A DNA stretch of 64,000 nucleotides, from positions 19,468,001 through 19,532,000 of the forward strand of contig CM106585.1 of the NCBI GenBank assembly GCA_048013815.1. Reading direction: 5' to 3'. The stretch is from Setoptus koraiensis. Taxonomy: Eukaryota; Arthropoda. Within the stretch, counting starts at the first letter, position 1. Each line of letters opens with the position of its first letter. Below the pieces are notes generated by a model. That model was not told the origin of the DNA. It saw nothing but the letters and a program-made list of their open reading frames with translations, and searched no databases. Shown here one piece after another: positions 1 through 12,904 of this stretch. The position numbers were made by a program, and so were the translations under genes.

Positions 1-540
1 AAGTCAGCTCCATTGTGCTGGATGCTGGCCGGTTGTTTGCGGCTGGGGGCCGCTCGAGCTTTATGGGGCCAACGGGTGAGCGGCAGCATCGTTGATTCAT
101 TAAATAGGTAAGTTGGTAAGGGGTAGCGGGCGAGCAGATTAGCATTATGCACTTGTCTACAGTACTACACATAATTAAATGTCACTTTCACTAGTTTCAA
201 TGACCTCGTGAGCCGTGAGAGTTTCTCGCTCTCTTCCTCGTGCGCGATTCCATTCTCTTGTCTGGTGTCATGTTCAGCGGTTGCTGGGGGCCGGGGACTG
301 GGGGCCAGCGGGGGCCGGCGGGGACCGGCGGGGACCGGGGCGCGCCGGAGAGAAGCCGAAAAGAGTTCATCGAGAACACACAGCGAACAGCGAAAAAGAT
401 TCTTTTACAGGTAATGAGATGAGCGTTGGCTGAGCTGGTTATGTGCGCGTATTAGTTATTACGTAACGTTTAGATGCTCTTGTCGTCTGTAGTGCTCTGG
501 GTCGTTGTTTCATCACTACTTTTGAGAGCCCAACCGGGTT

Positions 541-577
541 TGTGTGTGTGTGTGTGTGTGTGCATGTGTGTTTGTGT
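541..577. repeat. TG microsatellite
   Basis: Alternating TG run, slightly interrupted near its end by CA and TT steps. Confidence 0.9.
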
Positions 578-1432
578 GCATTAATGGAGGCCCAAGTCAA
601 CTAACTAGCTGTCAATTGTAGTAGCCAGGCAGTGGCACAATCAACTTGTTATATGATTATATGCGCCCAATTCCGTTACACGCGCCCGGCAAGCGATAAC
701 ACGCTTGTATAGTACAGGTTATACAGGTAATCTAGGCAAGTTCAACGACCTTAAAAATTGTAACAGTGCCAGAGTGGTGTTGTCCTCTGTCAACCGCTGT
801 GCCCAGGTTATGTGTTTAGGTGCGACCAGTTGGAGCGCGGGGGCGGCCCAGGCACAGGCAAGATTTTCCGGCTAGCTTTTGCAGCGGCGCCGGCTTACAG
901 CAGAAACAACAACATCAACAACAACGACATATCAGCAGATATTTTGTAAACATTTTATGCAAGTGAACACGTGAAAATTTGCATACGTGTACAAGTGCGC
1001 TGCCACTGAATAACGTGCCAGCGACTAACTGTCAACTCGCGAACAGTTGAGTCGCGTTATCTTTTCACTAAAAGGTCACTTCCTCTATCTTGTCAACCTA
1101 CTCCAGTGTCTTGGCCTTACGTTGCTCATTCAGCACGGCTTAGGGGCGACGCATGAACTTTAAAATAACTTCATGCATATTTATGCACTATACACAATCA
1201 ACACAAACATATGGAAACACGTCCAGTAGCGACCTCAATTTACCTGTTCGCCGATCGCACAATATGTCCGGTTCGCGGGCCGCCGTATTATGCCGTCGTG
1301 TCGCATTTCGAGTAACTGCACGCGTTGCGCGCTCGCAATGCGCCCCATTAGAATGCGGCCGGCAATTAGCAGATGGAATCGGGATAGCGCAATCCGCCGA
1401 CTATTGGCCGATATCATTAGCGCACTATTATC

Positions 1433-1485
1433 ATCGCCGGTTATCGCCGGTTATCGCCGGTTATCGCTGGCTATCGCCGGATATC
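1433..1485. repeat. 10-bp tandem repeat, about five copies
   Basis: The unit ATCGCCGGTT is repeated head to tail. The first three copies are perfect and the last two have one or two changes each. Confidence 0.85.
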
Positions 1486-4400
1486 ATTACGCGATGATCG
1501 CGAAGTGACCTGGCACCTGTGTTTGCCAAGCTAATTCCGCGTGAAGTTCAACGGTTATGGCATCGGAATGAGCGCGAAGCGGGACACATATTTCAAGCGA
1601 AACGGATTGTCCAACGGTATTGGCTGACAAAACCGCGGGTATTGTCGAGTCGAGATTGCTGATCGGGGCGGGACACACGCCCTTTGCAGCGCGACCCTAA
1701 AGCGCTGGATCGATTGTGACCCGAAAAAGATACGCGGCATGTCAAGAGGATTTGCAGCATACGAACATGTCGCGCTGTCAGATAAACGCGTATCACGAAA
1801 CGGATAGTCGATCGAGTCGACGAACGGATTGCGAACGGATAAAAGGTTGCATCGGGCGAACTGTTGTGACTTTTACAAATCTGTGAACGAGCAGGCAAGT
1901 TGCGACGAACGAGCCAACGGATTATTTGTTTGAAGCCGATCAATTGACTTCTTTAGTGGACAGTGTGAGTGCTCTCGAATATCAGAATCATCGTTGCGAT
2001 GAAAACGGGTGGCTAATTAAACTTGCAAATGCCAACTTGCTGGCTTGTTGGCTGATTACAAAGAGGCAGCCGATGTTGTGGGCCCACCGGAAATCGATCG
2101 CAGTATGTCACTCGTGTGGCCATTTCAAGTGAGACTTGCCCTATTTATAAATCATATGTTTAGAACAGACCATCTTAGATGGCTTAACACGATTCGCGCG
2201 AACGCTCTCTAGCCAGAGTGGGAATCTCTCCGTGGCCGAGTTAGTCACTTAGCCCACTATGTTGTCGAAGGCGGCTTATCATCAATTGCACCGAAATTGG
2301 TGCACCGAATTAGTGGCGACCCGATGTGCCAGAAACTCGAATAACAAGCTCCTATTAAATCATTATCATCCAACGCTCGGGCACTTATTTGCTGCTAGAA
2401 ATAAACCAGAGTTTTCGTACATGGCTATTTGTGGCCGTATTTGAGTGCTCTATCCCAGGGTTTCTAGTTGTTAATTTGGCCGTGCCAGTAGCACAATACA
2501 GACCCGTGTCGGCCCCAGATATAAGGCTTGTAATCACCTATAATTTACCTGTCAGATGGCTCGCCACCGTATTGATATTAGAGAGCTTCATTATAAAGAG
2601 CGATCGTGAAACTGCTCGGCCATCATGATTGCATCGATCCAATATGGTCCCTCCGCTAGCAAGTTTTTTCGTGTCTGGTTCAGTGGTCTAGACTGGACCT
2701 GACATCAAAATACTGAAAATGTGTGATTCCAGGGATTTCGACCAAAAATGTAGCCTCTGTCTACTACAAAGTCTGTAGCCACAGGCGGTCTGGCCATGCC
2801 GTGATACTTTCCGAACACAATTTTGCCCTTTTACATTTCCATTTCACAGTTTTTTTTTGTGTCGTTTCCCAACGCTCACCAACTACAAAATTTTCTGCTC
2901 CAGTGCACTCGCCGCTACATAAGCTCTGATTTAAAGCCTTTGGGCTCTAGAGTCTGGAGTTTAGAGTCTGCAGTCTGCAGCTCAAATTACGAGCCGAGCT
3001 CGGTGGGGCTCGATTTCAAGTTCGGCGCAATCATTAGATTAGATACTATCTAACGGGTAGAGTTTGTGCTCGATAAAACAAAACGCCCATAGCACGCTAG
3101 CTCGGCTCGCTGCAATGGGGCTCGCCCAGCGATCGACCTTGACCACGGTAATGAGCGCTGAACGGGGTTGGCAAAAAACGCCAGCTATTACGGCCTCAAT
3201 CGAGCATCCCAAATTTATGGTTGTATTTACACATAACGCACCATATTGAGAGTTATTGAGCCATTGTGTCAGTGAGTCACTCAATGATTCATCGGTATCC
3301 AATCAATTGCGCCCAGTTGGCTCGGTATGGTCACTGGCGGAGGACGGAGCAAATTGAATGATTCGGTTTCATTTCTTGTGTCGACTCGAATCGGATCTGT
3401 TTGCGATCATGTGATGATTGAATTGAAAAAACAAGGCAGCAACACAAAAAAAAAGATGAACTTGTTTAATACAAGTTAGCAAACATAGCAGAAAGAAAAA
3501 ATCCAGTTTAGGCCTCGCAGTGTGTGAGGTCCGGGCTCCACTGATCGGATTATTGCTCCCGGGCCCCAACAATTGCCAACTAGCCTCGATTTGGCAGCTG
3601 ACAAATCTAACAGCCATGGATTTATCCCAATCTGTGTGCCAACTCTATCTGTGCTCATCAATAGATAGAGACAGATAGGGGATTTGGTTGAGACGTAAGC
3701 AGTGGCAGTTGCGCGCGCAAGCGAGAGCTTTGATTAATGCCCGGCACACAAATAATTATGGGGCCCCATTAATGAACTGGATAAATTGAACTGCTTGTCA
3801 GCCGGGCCCACAGTCGACCAATAGAGAGACGCGCCCTCGGAATAACAATGACAATCAATAATAATGTAATAATCAAGCTCAAGCAGCGATCGAGCAACCG
3901 AGTCGCAGCGAGAAATGCGACCTTGCATTCGATTGGGCGCCAGATAATTGTGCGTCTGCATTAATTAGCCTATTCATTTGTACATCGCACAGTTTATATC
4001 CAGACTGGGTATATCTAGTCAAACTAACTGCCTGTCTATTCCTCGTAAATTGTGATTGAAGCATGAAATTATCTGCTCAGGGCACTAATACGAACAACAA
4101 AGTGCAAACAAAAGTGCATAAAGGGCTACGCAAACACAAAGGAGAATATTCCCGAATATTCGGGCTACGTGCTCCCTTTTCTAGCGCCATGCTCATCCGA
4201 GCGATAAGTCCATTGCCAAGATTGTTGCAATTGCTAAATTCATTTGCTAGATTCAATGCCATCGGGCCTGATTGGAAAATTGTCAGTTTTCGTGGAGCGC
4301 ATTTCCACTTATTTATCGTCTTTTTCTCTGGTTGGCTCCACCGAAATTCTGTTGCCCACCGACAACTCACAAATGATTTTAAGATGGGCGCCAAACGAGG

Positions 4401-5340
4401 CCATCGGTTGCCTCGGGTCAGAGCACTGGTGCACGTCGAGGGGCACGCTGCCCAGACGGCTCGGCTGGACTGAATTATCGACTAGACCCGTTGGCCAGAA
4501 AATCAAGGGTCGGCCCAGAACAGCTTCGAGCTTCGCCCGTCGTCTAGACCAGAACACCGGTCTAGTGGGTGCTTCATGCCAACACCGACTACTACTGTGG
4601 CATGATCGAAGCACAGATAAATCTGCAAAAAGTGTGGAGTGTTTTATGTATTCACGTCACATCGCTTATAGCTAAATTATGCAAATTGCCAATAGTTTTC
4701 GCACCTCACGAGCCCTCTTTCTTTGTCCACAGGGCACACCATTGTCGTCTGGCGCTAACTAAATTTGAAAACTCTCAACTCAAAATGGACAAACAAAAAG
4801 TAATGGCGGTGAATACTTACCCACTTCATTGAGTTTGTTGCTGTTTTTTTAACGGATATTATCTGTTTATAGGAATGTTTGCTGTTTGTGTTTCGTCGCT
4901 TTTGTCACAATGTCGTTATAGTTATTTGAATCGTGGCTCGTCCTCATGAATACATAGCAACGCTCGAACTTGATTCAATGGATGCCATCGACATATTCGT
5001 TTCCGTTGTTTTTTCTGAATGGGCGCCAGTGATACAATTAAAGTTTATATCGGAGAGTTGCAACGCCAAATGGAGTTCGGGTGCAAAATCCAAGTGGTTG
5101 CAAGCAAAGTTTGGCCGTAAAATGAATTATGGATGATGAAAAAACAATTGAAGCAGGGTGAAACAAACAGAGATGCAGCTAATTTATTGATTTATTTGTA
5201 GACTCTTCGAATTCAAGGTTGTAGCTCGCGATACTTCTCTTCGCCCGAAATCGTCTTTTCGAGGTTTCTCACACGTCTCATACGTTGCAGTACGTGAAGT
5301 AGGTGCGTCTGAAGAGTTCATAGACAGTTTTTTGAAGTTC

Positions 5341-5348
5341 ACTTACCT
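5341..5348 (-). promoter_or_regulatory. Consensus splice donor AGGTAAGT
   Basis: Read on the minus strand this is AG|GTAAGT, an ideal donor. It is one of four such minus-strand sites in the first 24 kb (also 11202, 21900 and 23356), none attached to an open frame. They could end alternative untranslated first exons of a gene lying to the left. Confidence 0.25.
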
Positions 5349-5873
5349 CTAGCGAGTGCCACGAGCGAAATTCCAGCGATCTGAAATGGTAATTTCTGCG
5401 TGCTGCTGGATACTAATTTTAACAAACGATAAGCAGATCTCGTCTAGCGTGTCTGTCGAGAGAATAACAACAGTCGGGTTAGGTCCACAATGTTTGGTGG
5501 TTGCTGTTGTCGTGCGTTTTTTTTTTTTGAAAAAATCCAGTGCAACAAACAACGAGAAACACAATAATTTGTCAAGTTTGCGTTACCTGATTCTTTGTTA
5601 TCCAACGATGCTGGTGGCGCTATTGTTCTAATGCTTTTCTTTTCGAAGGTCGCTCAACGGCCTATGGGTTCAGCGGATAATAGATGTGGATATTCTAATT
5701 ACGCTATTGGCAACATTAGCGTTGAGAAAATATGCTTAATTAATTAATTGTTTGTTTAGCTTGAATTATCTCGCACAAATACCGCTGTACAAAACAATGG
5801 AAGTGTGTATGCGACGCCAAAAACAATTATAATCGCTCGTTGTATTGTGTTGTTTGTGATTTCGTTACTTAAC

Positions 5874-5881
5874 AGGTGAGT
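5874..5881 (+). promoter_or_regulatory. Consensus splice donor AGGTGAGT
   Basis: The sequence AACAG|GTGAGT matches the metazoan 5' splice consensus. No coding frame ends here, so if used it would close an untranslated exon. It may be chance. Confidence 0.25.
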
Positions 5882-6418
5882 GTTCGAATGTTTCATTGTT
5901 ATTAATGGTCGGGAAATCTCCCCTATTAGCTACTTCCAATGTTTGTTAGCAGATGCAAACAGGCCAAATGGGTCCCCAATTTCGCTCTCAATTTGCTACT
6001 TCTTGGCTTGGATACTGCCACTGTGAACAGTAGTTTCCTTGTTGATTGTTCTCTGTCGCTGGGTGCTTTGTTTATGTTGTTGTTGTGTGCCCTTATTGCA
6101 GATCGGCGGATAATTTGGAAAATGTGAAAAATGATTTGCGATTCGTTGTATTTGTATGTTTCAAAGTTGCTCCTCGACCGACCAGTTAACTGACTGACTG
6201 AGTTTGTTGGCTGCCTCACAGTTATGTTATAGTCGCGTTGACGGACACGCTCATTCCGATCCAATTGTGCGCAGTCTCGCTAAACCTTGAAAATGTCGCC
6301 CAACTGTCTCAACTGGGGCCCCGTAGGAATTTAACGCGCAAACGCAGTTTGTGGCAACGATTCGCGCCCCACTGTGTAACCGCCATTCATTCATTGAAAT
6401 TTCGTGGGTCTTGTCTTG

Positions 6419-6434
6419 TGTGTGTGTGTGTGTG
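6419..6434. repeat. TG microsatellite
   Basis: Eight uninterrupted TG units. Confidence 0.85.
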
Positions 6435-8337
6435 TTATGATTACCAGCAGAATGAAGCGAACAAGCATACATATACATGTACAACAATGACGCATGGATA
6501 ATGTAGCCAGCGAAACAGGTAGCATTGCATAACTGACAGTACTGACGTATTGCGCAATGTTTGCACGCTGGCAAGCAGTGCGTTTATTCTTAAAGCCAGG
6601 AAGTGCTCATTGTGAGCAACTAATGAATATTGTTTATTAGTGGCTTGTTTGCGTTTGTGCCCCCATTGCTCAGCTGGCCAGCCGTATCAGTGTGATTAGC
6701 AGCTGCTGTTGAATTATATTGGTTTATAACTGTTAATTTGGGGCCAGCTTGAAATGGGGGCCCTTTCTGTTGGCGTTGTTGAACGAACAACAACGCTCGT
6801 CGGTCAATATTGGCTGACCACTGAATCAATAGCGGCGCGATTCGGCCGGAATATTGCACAATAAACTGGCCCGAGAGGCCAGTTTGTTTGTCACTGCGGC
6901 CCGCCGGATTGTTGCGATTGCGGCGATTGTCGCGATGGCCGGAACCGCGAGATTTTCATCCCAAGTCTTGAATCGCAGTCCAATACAAAATATCATACAT
7001 GTTGCGACCGCATGCAAACAACTGTCTGTTTAAACTTAAACCGAAGCCAGGAAGTGGCGCACTCTGTTGAGCCAGTCGGCCCCCAGCGAGCCCAATCCGA
7101 CGAGATGCCGGCGAAATTCTTGTTCGCTTCCATGTTTGGTCCGTATTTAATCATCAATCTTGGCGCAATGCTGCTGCTGCAAAATGACCACTCGCTGCCG
7201 GGTTGACCTTTGCAAGACGCGAGCCTAGTTCCTGGCCAGATACTATCTGGCCAGCAGATAGCGCGCAGAGGAGCCGAAAGGGCCGAAAAGGCCGAAAGGG
7301 GCGAGCTCTATCACGTATTGCGCCGTCTAATCATTTCGGTCAGTTGGAGCCCTTTTCTGAGAAAAGTTTTCTCTCATATATCGCACATTCATATCGCCAT
7401 TATCGTGTTCGCGTGGAGTGCTCATGAACGAATGCGAATTATATGCAAAACAGCAAATGAATTATGCCAGCCAATTTGTAATTGCAAGACCGCTGGCGCC
7501 CACTTTCGGCCCTATCATGGGCAACTGAGACGCTCCAGACCGCCGGCAGCCGGTTGAGCGCATTACTGGGCTGGCCCCCAGCTATTTTCTCGGCCGTCCA
7601 CAAGATGTATGGCCGGCGATAAACTACTTGTTCTGGTTCACTTCAACTGCAATCAAGCAATCGTGTTTCGTCGACCGGCCAACGACATACGTCCAAGATA
7701 AAGTTTATCTCTCGAGCCGCCAATGTTGTTGCTGGGCTCGTATAATGCGAGTCGTGTATTGCAGCCGATGACCGGCACTCATGGTCATTTTCCCGACTGA
7801 AGTGGGCATCGCGATGATTGAAATGATGTGTGCGATATTGCAATGAAATTATCGCGTCTCATCGCACTCGATCATCGGCCGACACTGGACCGAAGTCCGA
7901 ACGCACTTGCAAACAACCGGTCTGGGCCGAGCACTGGACAGCGCGGCCAACGAGTCATATGTTTCGTAGCGGGTTCTCTGTCAGATGTCACAAAACTACA
8001 AATTTTGACAGCTCCACCAGTGGCAGTTGGGGACGGGCAAAGCCAGTGAGCGCTCGTTCTAATTGACCGGCCGAGCACCACAATAATCTCTCATTAATAA
8101 CTGTGTAATATCTGTCAAATTATCATGTTGTACAATGTTATTGCTGTTTTACATTATTTGTTGTTGACATTGCAGTTGTTTGAGATCCAGTTCACTAGAT
8201 CTCGGCTGCCAACTGTCGCTCTCACAGCCGATGATTGATGTTAATCAGTTGATATTATCACATTAGCGCAGATACACGGCGAAAGTGAGTGGCGAGCCGA
8301 ACAGCGAGCAGTTTTCAACAAACGCACACACGCGCCA

Positions 8338-8409
8338 AACGAACGGATAAATGGCAAACGAACGGATAAATGGCAAAAGAACGGATAAATGCACAACAAA
8401 CGGATAAAT
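8338..8409. repeat. Tandem repeat of about 18 bp, four copies
   Basis: Repeats of AACGGATAAATGGCAAA. The first two are near-perfect and the last two have diverged at the 3' part of the unit. Confidence 0.85.
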
Positions 8410-9842
8410 ACAAGTACAACAACAAATGGCTCTCATCGGACGCAAAGCCCCGGGGGGATCAGTCAGTTGTAATATGCGCCAGTGGTGACAATGTTGCCCT
8501 GACACCGACAACGGAAAACAACCGTTAGTCAAGTGACATGTCACTGGAAAAAGTCACAAGTCAATGACTTCTTACTTTCAGTTGAATGAACTCCCCCGCC
8601 CCTCGCTCTGTCCGTGTGACTCTCTTGACACAGACCCATAATCCACGGCGCCCCATCATCATCTTGGCGAGACAGAGCGCGCCCGAAATGAGCGCAACTC
8701 GGCCGCGCAACGCGCGTCCTCCATTCATTAATCACATAATTTACCTGACTACGTAATGTAATAAATTAATTGTTTGCAACTAAGTGCGCTCGCACGCCGC
8801 CCGAACAATGCTCATTGGGTGTCATCAGCACCTGACGGCCGTGTTATCCGGTTCGGAGAAGATTGCTTTTTGATTAGTTTTTTTTTCTGTTCTGTTTTGT
8901 TCTGTTCTTTCGGTTGGAACTAAAGCGGCAACAACCAAAACTGAGTTTATGAGCGTGTAACGCGATGCTGTAAATTTCCTGTCTACGACAAATACTGTTC
9001 TGAAATACTGTACTGAGCGTTTTTTCGGGACGAAATTTAATCCGTCATTCGATGAACTTATCGCTCTAATTGCCACCAGTCTCGTCCAAGACTTTGAGTG
9101 GACGCGCGAAACAGTGTTACGCAACCTATCGACGCGCCCCCAATAAAATCGCCACTTGCTGTCGGTGTGTCACTCGAAGTGGGGGCGCCACTAGCGCTCT
9201 TGATGGGGCCCCAACAGTCGGCTGCAATTGGGATGTTTGCTGCGAGCTCAAACCCGACGAGACTGGCCAGAAAAGGGAGCGCTCAAACGGTTTGAGTCAG
9301 ACCGAACTCAATGCAAACAGGGCAATCATTACTGTATGTAAAACGCACAATGGGGGCGCTGCGGGGACAGACCTTGGAAATGGGATGTCTCGATCGATCA
9401 AAATGTCTTTGCGCGATGCGCATGAATAGTGGGCAAAATCGACACGGCCTTCGATGCTGGGCCCCATCGGCCGGCTGACCGGCCGGCGGGGCGCCCAGAT
9501 AATGGACAAACGGCGGGCCCAAGGTCGGCTGGGCATGGTTCGCTGAGTGAGAATTATTCATTTATCGCAAAATGAATGGCACAATCAGTGAATGAATTGA
9601 ATCTAATTAAATGCAGTCTCAACACTGAATCATTTATCATGCATCGTCAAGTTGTTCGCTGTGCGCCCACAACAATCGACGAGCCAGCCGATAAAGCAAA
9701 TGGTTTTCGGAAAAAGAAAAAATTTTTTTTTTTCCAACCTTGAGCACGCCCCGGCGGCCCACACTCACAGTATAGTCACGTGATCGTTAATTTTGTGTTT
9801 GCGCTGGCTTCGCGTCGAATCTCGCCCCCTATGTGATGCATA

Positions 9843-9908
9843 TATATCTGGATATGTGCATATATCTGGATATGCGCATGTATCTGGATATGTGCATATC
9901 CAGATATT
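9843..9908. repeat. 16-bp tandem repeat, about four copies
   Basis: The unit ATCTGGATATGTGCAT is repeated, ending in a partly inverted copy. The repeat alone explains the Tyr-Leu-Asp-Met peptide that a naive translation gives here. Confidence 0.85.
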
Positions 9909-10740
9909 TGCTTTACAAGGTTGTTAGACACACTTTGCGCGCGTCTGCCGCTTCGTATGGGCCGCTGCTGGCGCTGTTTATCCGGCCAGTTGCCGGCCGA
10001 ACAGCGGCGCCGTCGACGACAGCGACAAAACCACTGTTTTCACTCGCGCTGATTGATCCCCCTCGAGGCCCCGGCCCCCTCCCGATTGTGTCTTGGGGCG
10101 CTGCAGGCGGCCGTTTCGGTGGCAACGTGGCGACGTTTTTAAGTTTCACAAGTTGCTGCCGAGCCGACAAGTTGTGCGCATTTCGGTGACCTTTACGCTG
10201 CACTGCGATGAATATTTAATTAGCGACGATAATTTAATCAGGCAACAATCGGTGCGACTCTGGGGGCCAGCAAGGGGGCCAGCGGACAAGTGTGCGTCCA
10301 GCGTGCAGGCTCGTTGATTGGGGCGCCATAAAATTGACCGAGATGGCGGGTGTCAATTAAGCGAAGGCAAATAATTATTATTGTTTGCGCCATAGACACT
10401 TGCCGCTGACGGCTTGTTCACCTGTCGGGTCGGTCGTTGTTGACTCACGCTCCATTGGCCAGTGCCCATTCAGAGTTCGTTGCACCGTGTTCGGCTCGTT
10501 CGCTCGATTTATTCGCCCTTGCTCAGGTGAGCCTCTGCCGGCCTCTACAGCCTCGCCGCAGACATGGCGCCGCAATGAGCGGGGGCCCGCGTCGAAGTAG
10601 TAATCAGAGATAGTGACCGTTTAATTAGATTCCGCGCGCGCAGTGTATCAGTTACACCAGCGAGCGCATTAAATCATCGTAGTTCGGCCACTGGCCACCA
10701 TGGGACGGCCGTGTTTGCACTTGTTTGTTTGCCTGTCTTG

Positions 10741-10863
10741 CTGTTCGTTCGCGGCCTCGCTGCTCGATCAGCGGCCTCGCTGCTCGTTCGCGGCCTCGCT
10801 GCTCGTTCGCGGCCTCGCTGCTCGTTCGCGGTTTCGCTGTTCGTTTGGGGCCTCGCTGCTCGT
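10741..10863. repeat. 19-bp tandem repeat, about six copies
   Basis: The unit GCGGCCTCGCTGCTCGTTC is repeated with small changes, including one copy with an extra base. All three frames stay open on both strands, so the open frames here are repeat artefacts. Confidence 0.85.
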
Positions 10864-12789
10864 TCAATGGCTCGGTGTTTGTTTGCTCGTGCATAATGTG
10901 CCGCATCGAGCAGCTAGCGGCAACTTGAGCGCAGCACAACGATAACACGCCAACGATCCATTGTGCGCCTGATTTGATTTATTAAGCCGTCTCGTGGCAC
11001 CTTGGCGGGCGAAGGCGACGAAGGCCACCGAAACAACAGCCAGCCAAACAAGGCCCCGCTGGTAATTTGCTTTTTGCTCCAACAATCTAATCGGCGCTTG
11101 TTTGCGCCAAGTGGCCAAGTGTAAATCTAGCCACTCGAGCCACCGAATTGAAATGAGCTGTTACAAGTTAAGCTGCGTGAACACTGTCATGAACACTGGT
11201 CACTCACCTGGCCGCTGGCGGAGCTCCGAAGTGAATGACCGCCACGAAGTGCCAGCCACTGAGGCCCCAACCGACTGACTCTTGCCTCTGGGCCCGCTCG
11301 TTTCAGCGCGCAGTCACATTTCGCTGATCGTGACTGATCTCATCTGATCGCGCCTCTGATCTCGGCTCGACCGAGCTCGACTGAGCTGCGTGATCAACTG
11401 AACTCGACTGAGCTGTGTGATAAACTGAACTGATCAAATCCAATTCGATTCGATCCTATCCGATCGCATCTAATCTCATCGCCTGTCGTCACAGCAGCAT
11501 CGTATCAGCGCGCAAATTGTGACAGTCGCGTCGCTGGCACATTATCAAACGCGATCTAGCCAAGCTTAAAGTCTTGTATCATACAACGGTGGCCAGATAA
11601 ATGTCGCACAGACACAAGCGAGGCCCCACTTTTATCAGTAAGTGCATAAACCGCGAGCGCACCCAGTCATTGAGGCCTGTAATGGCGCAATTTAGAATTA
11701 ACTCGTCAATCTTGCTCATACGCCACCAACCGATAATGCCCACCACATCCAACGGCGCACGACGGCATGAATGGCGCCCAGCGCGATCTATTTCTTTCTT
11801 TCTTCTCTGTCCGGCCATGGCAAGCACTGTTTTCCGGCCACTAGGGTCACAAAGTTGCATAATGAGCTAGTGCACGCCATAATAACTGGATGCAGATTAT
11901 TTATTCAGCAGTGTCGCCGCCGGAAAATCGGCCGGCTCATTGGAAGCAGCAGTCTAGTTTGTCTTGTCGCAATTTGGGGCCCCCATCAGCGATGAAAGCA
12001 GATTGAATGTTACAATCGTCTTTCACTGGTGTCGGCAACATTAAACACTGCTGGCCATAACTGGACTATCTGTGTGAACGACTTTTCAAAGTTGCTCAGT
12101 GGCCAAATTAGAATCGACATCGATCCAAACTAATTGCACGTGCGCGCTTTGATTGATTCAGCCAGATTTTGTATATTTATGCACCTCCAAAAGGCACGCA
12201 CGATCCATGGATCAATTTTAAAAGATAATTCATCATAGTCTGTGATTCACAGATTAATCAATAGCTCATTTCTATCATCAGGTAGACAAGAAAATAATCG
12301 CATTGCAACACAATTTGCATAGCGGTCTGCAGTAGACGGCTGTGCAGAATAGCAAAATATCCCAACTGCCAGAGCAGCGTCGTTATTAAATCGGTATTAT
12401 CAGCCGTAGAGGTAAATATAGAAATTTAGCTTTGAATAACCTGCTTGAATATTCACACATCGCGAGGCCCGTGTCCGATTATCATAGTGCGCGAGTTATT
12501 GAACTATGGAATTTGATTCAACTCTCAACACGGAGATAACAACCTTTTGTTGGCGTATCCGCATCCGCTTCCGATATTTTATCGCCCGATCAACAATCCA
12601 GGCAAGCTATTTTGGGCAAAATGTAGAGGATTAAAAGTTTACAGTAATCACATCAGCAGCTTAGTTGAAGGCAGAAACTTCAAATTTATAACTAGTGCTT
12701 GAAACCATACGAGCCACCTTCACCTGAGGCCACTCTTATTTGAGGCTGAATTCGAGGGTGGTAGCTATTTTTCGAATCAGGCAACAAAA

Positions 12790-12904
12790 CTAACAACGAC
12801 AACAACAACAACAACAACATTAACGAAAACAACAACAACAACAGCTACAGCAACGATAACAACATTAACGAAAACAACGAAAAACAACAACGACAGCAAC
12901 AACG
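12790..12904. repeat. CAA-rich low-complexity tract
   Basis: Imperfect AAC/CAA trinucleotide repeats mixed with ATTAACGAAAAC units. Confidence 0.85.

Larger units (their letters stand above)
1..12000. other. GC-rich gene-free region, part 1
   Basis: I see no protein-coding gene. Open frames are short, overlap on both strands, and are rich in low-complexity residues. The stretch holds TG microsatellites, several short tandem repeats (listed separately) and about a dozen GGGCCC palindromes from 2.0 kb onward. Consensus splice donors occur at 106-113 and 5874-5881 (+) and at 5341-5348 and 11202-11209 (-). It could be intron, 5' untranslated or regulatory DNA of a gene beyond the left edge; this is inference. 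Confidence 0.6.
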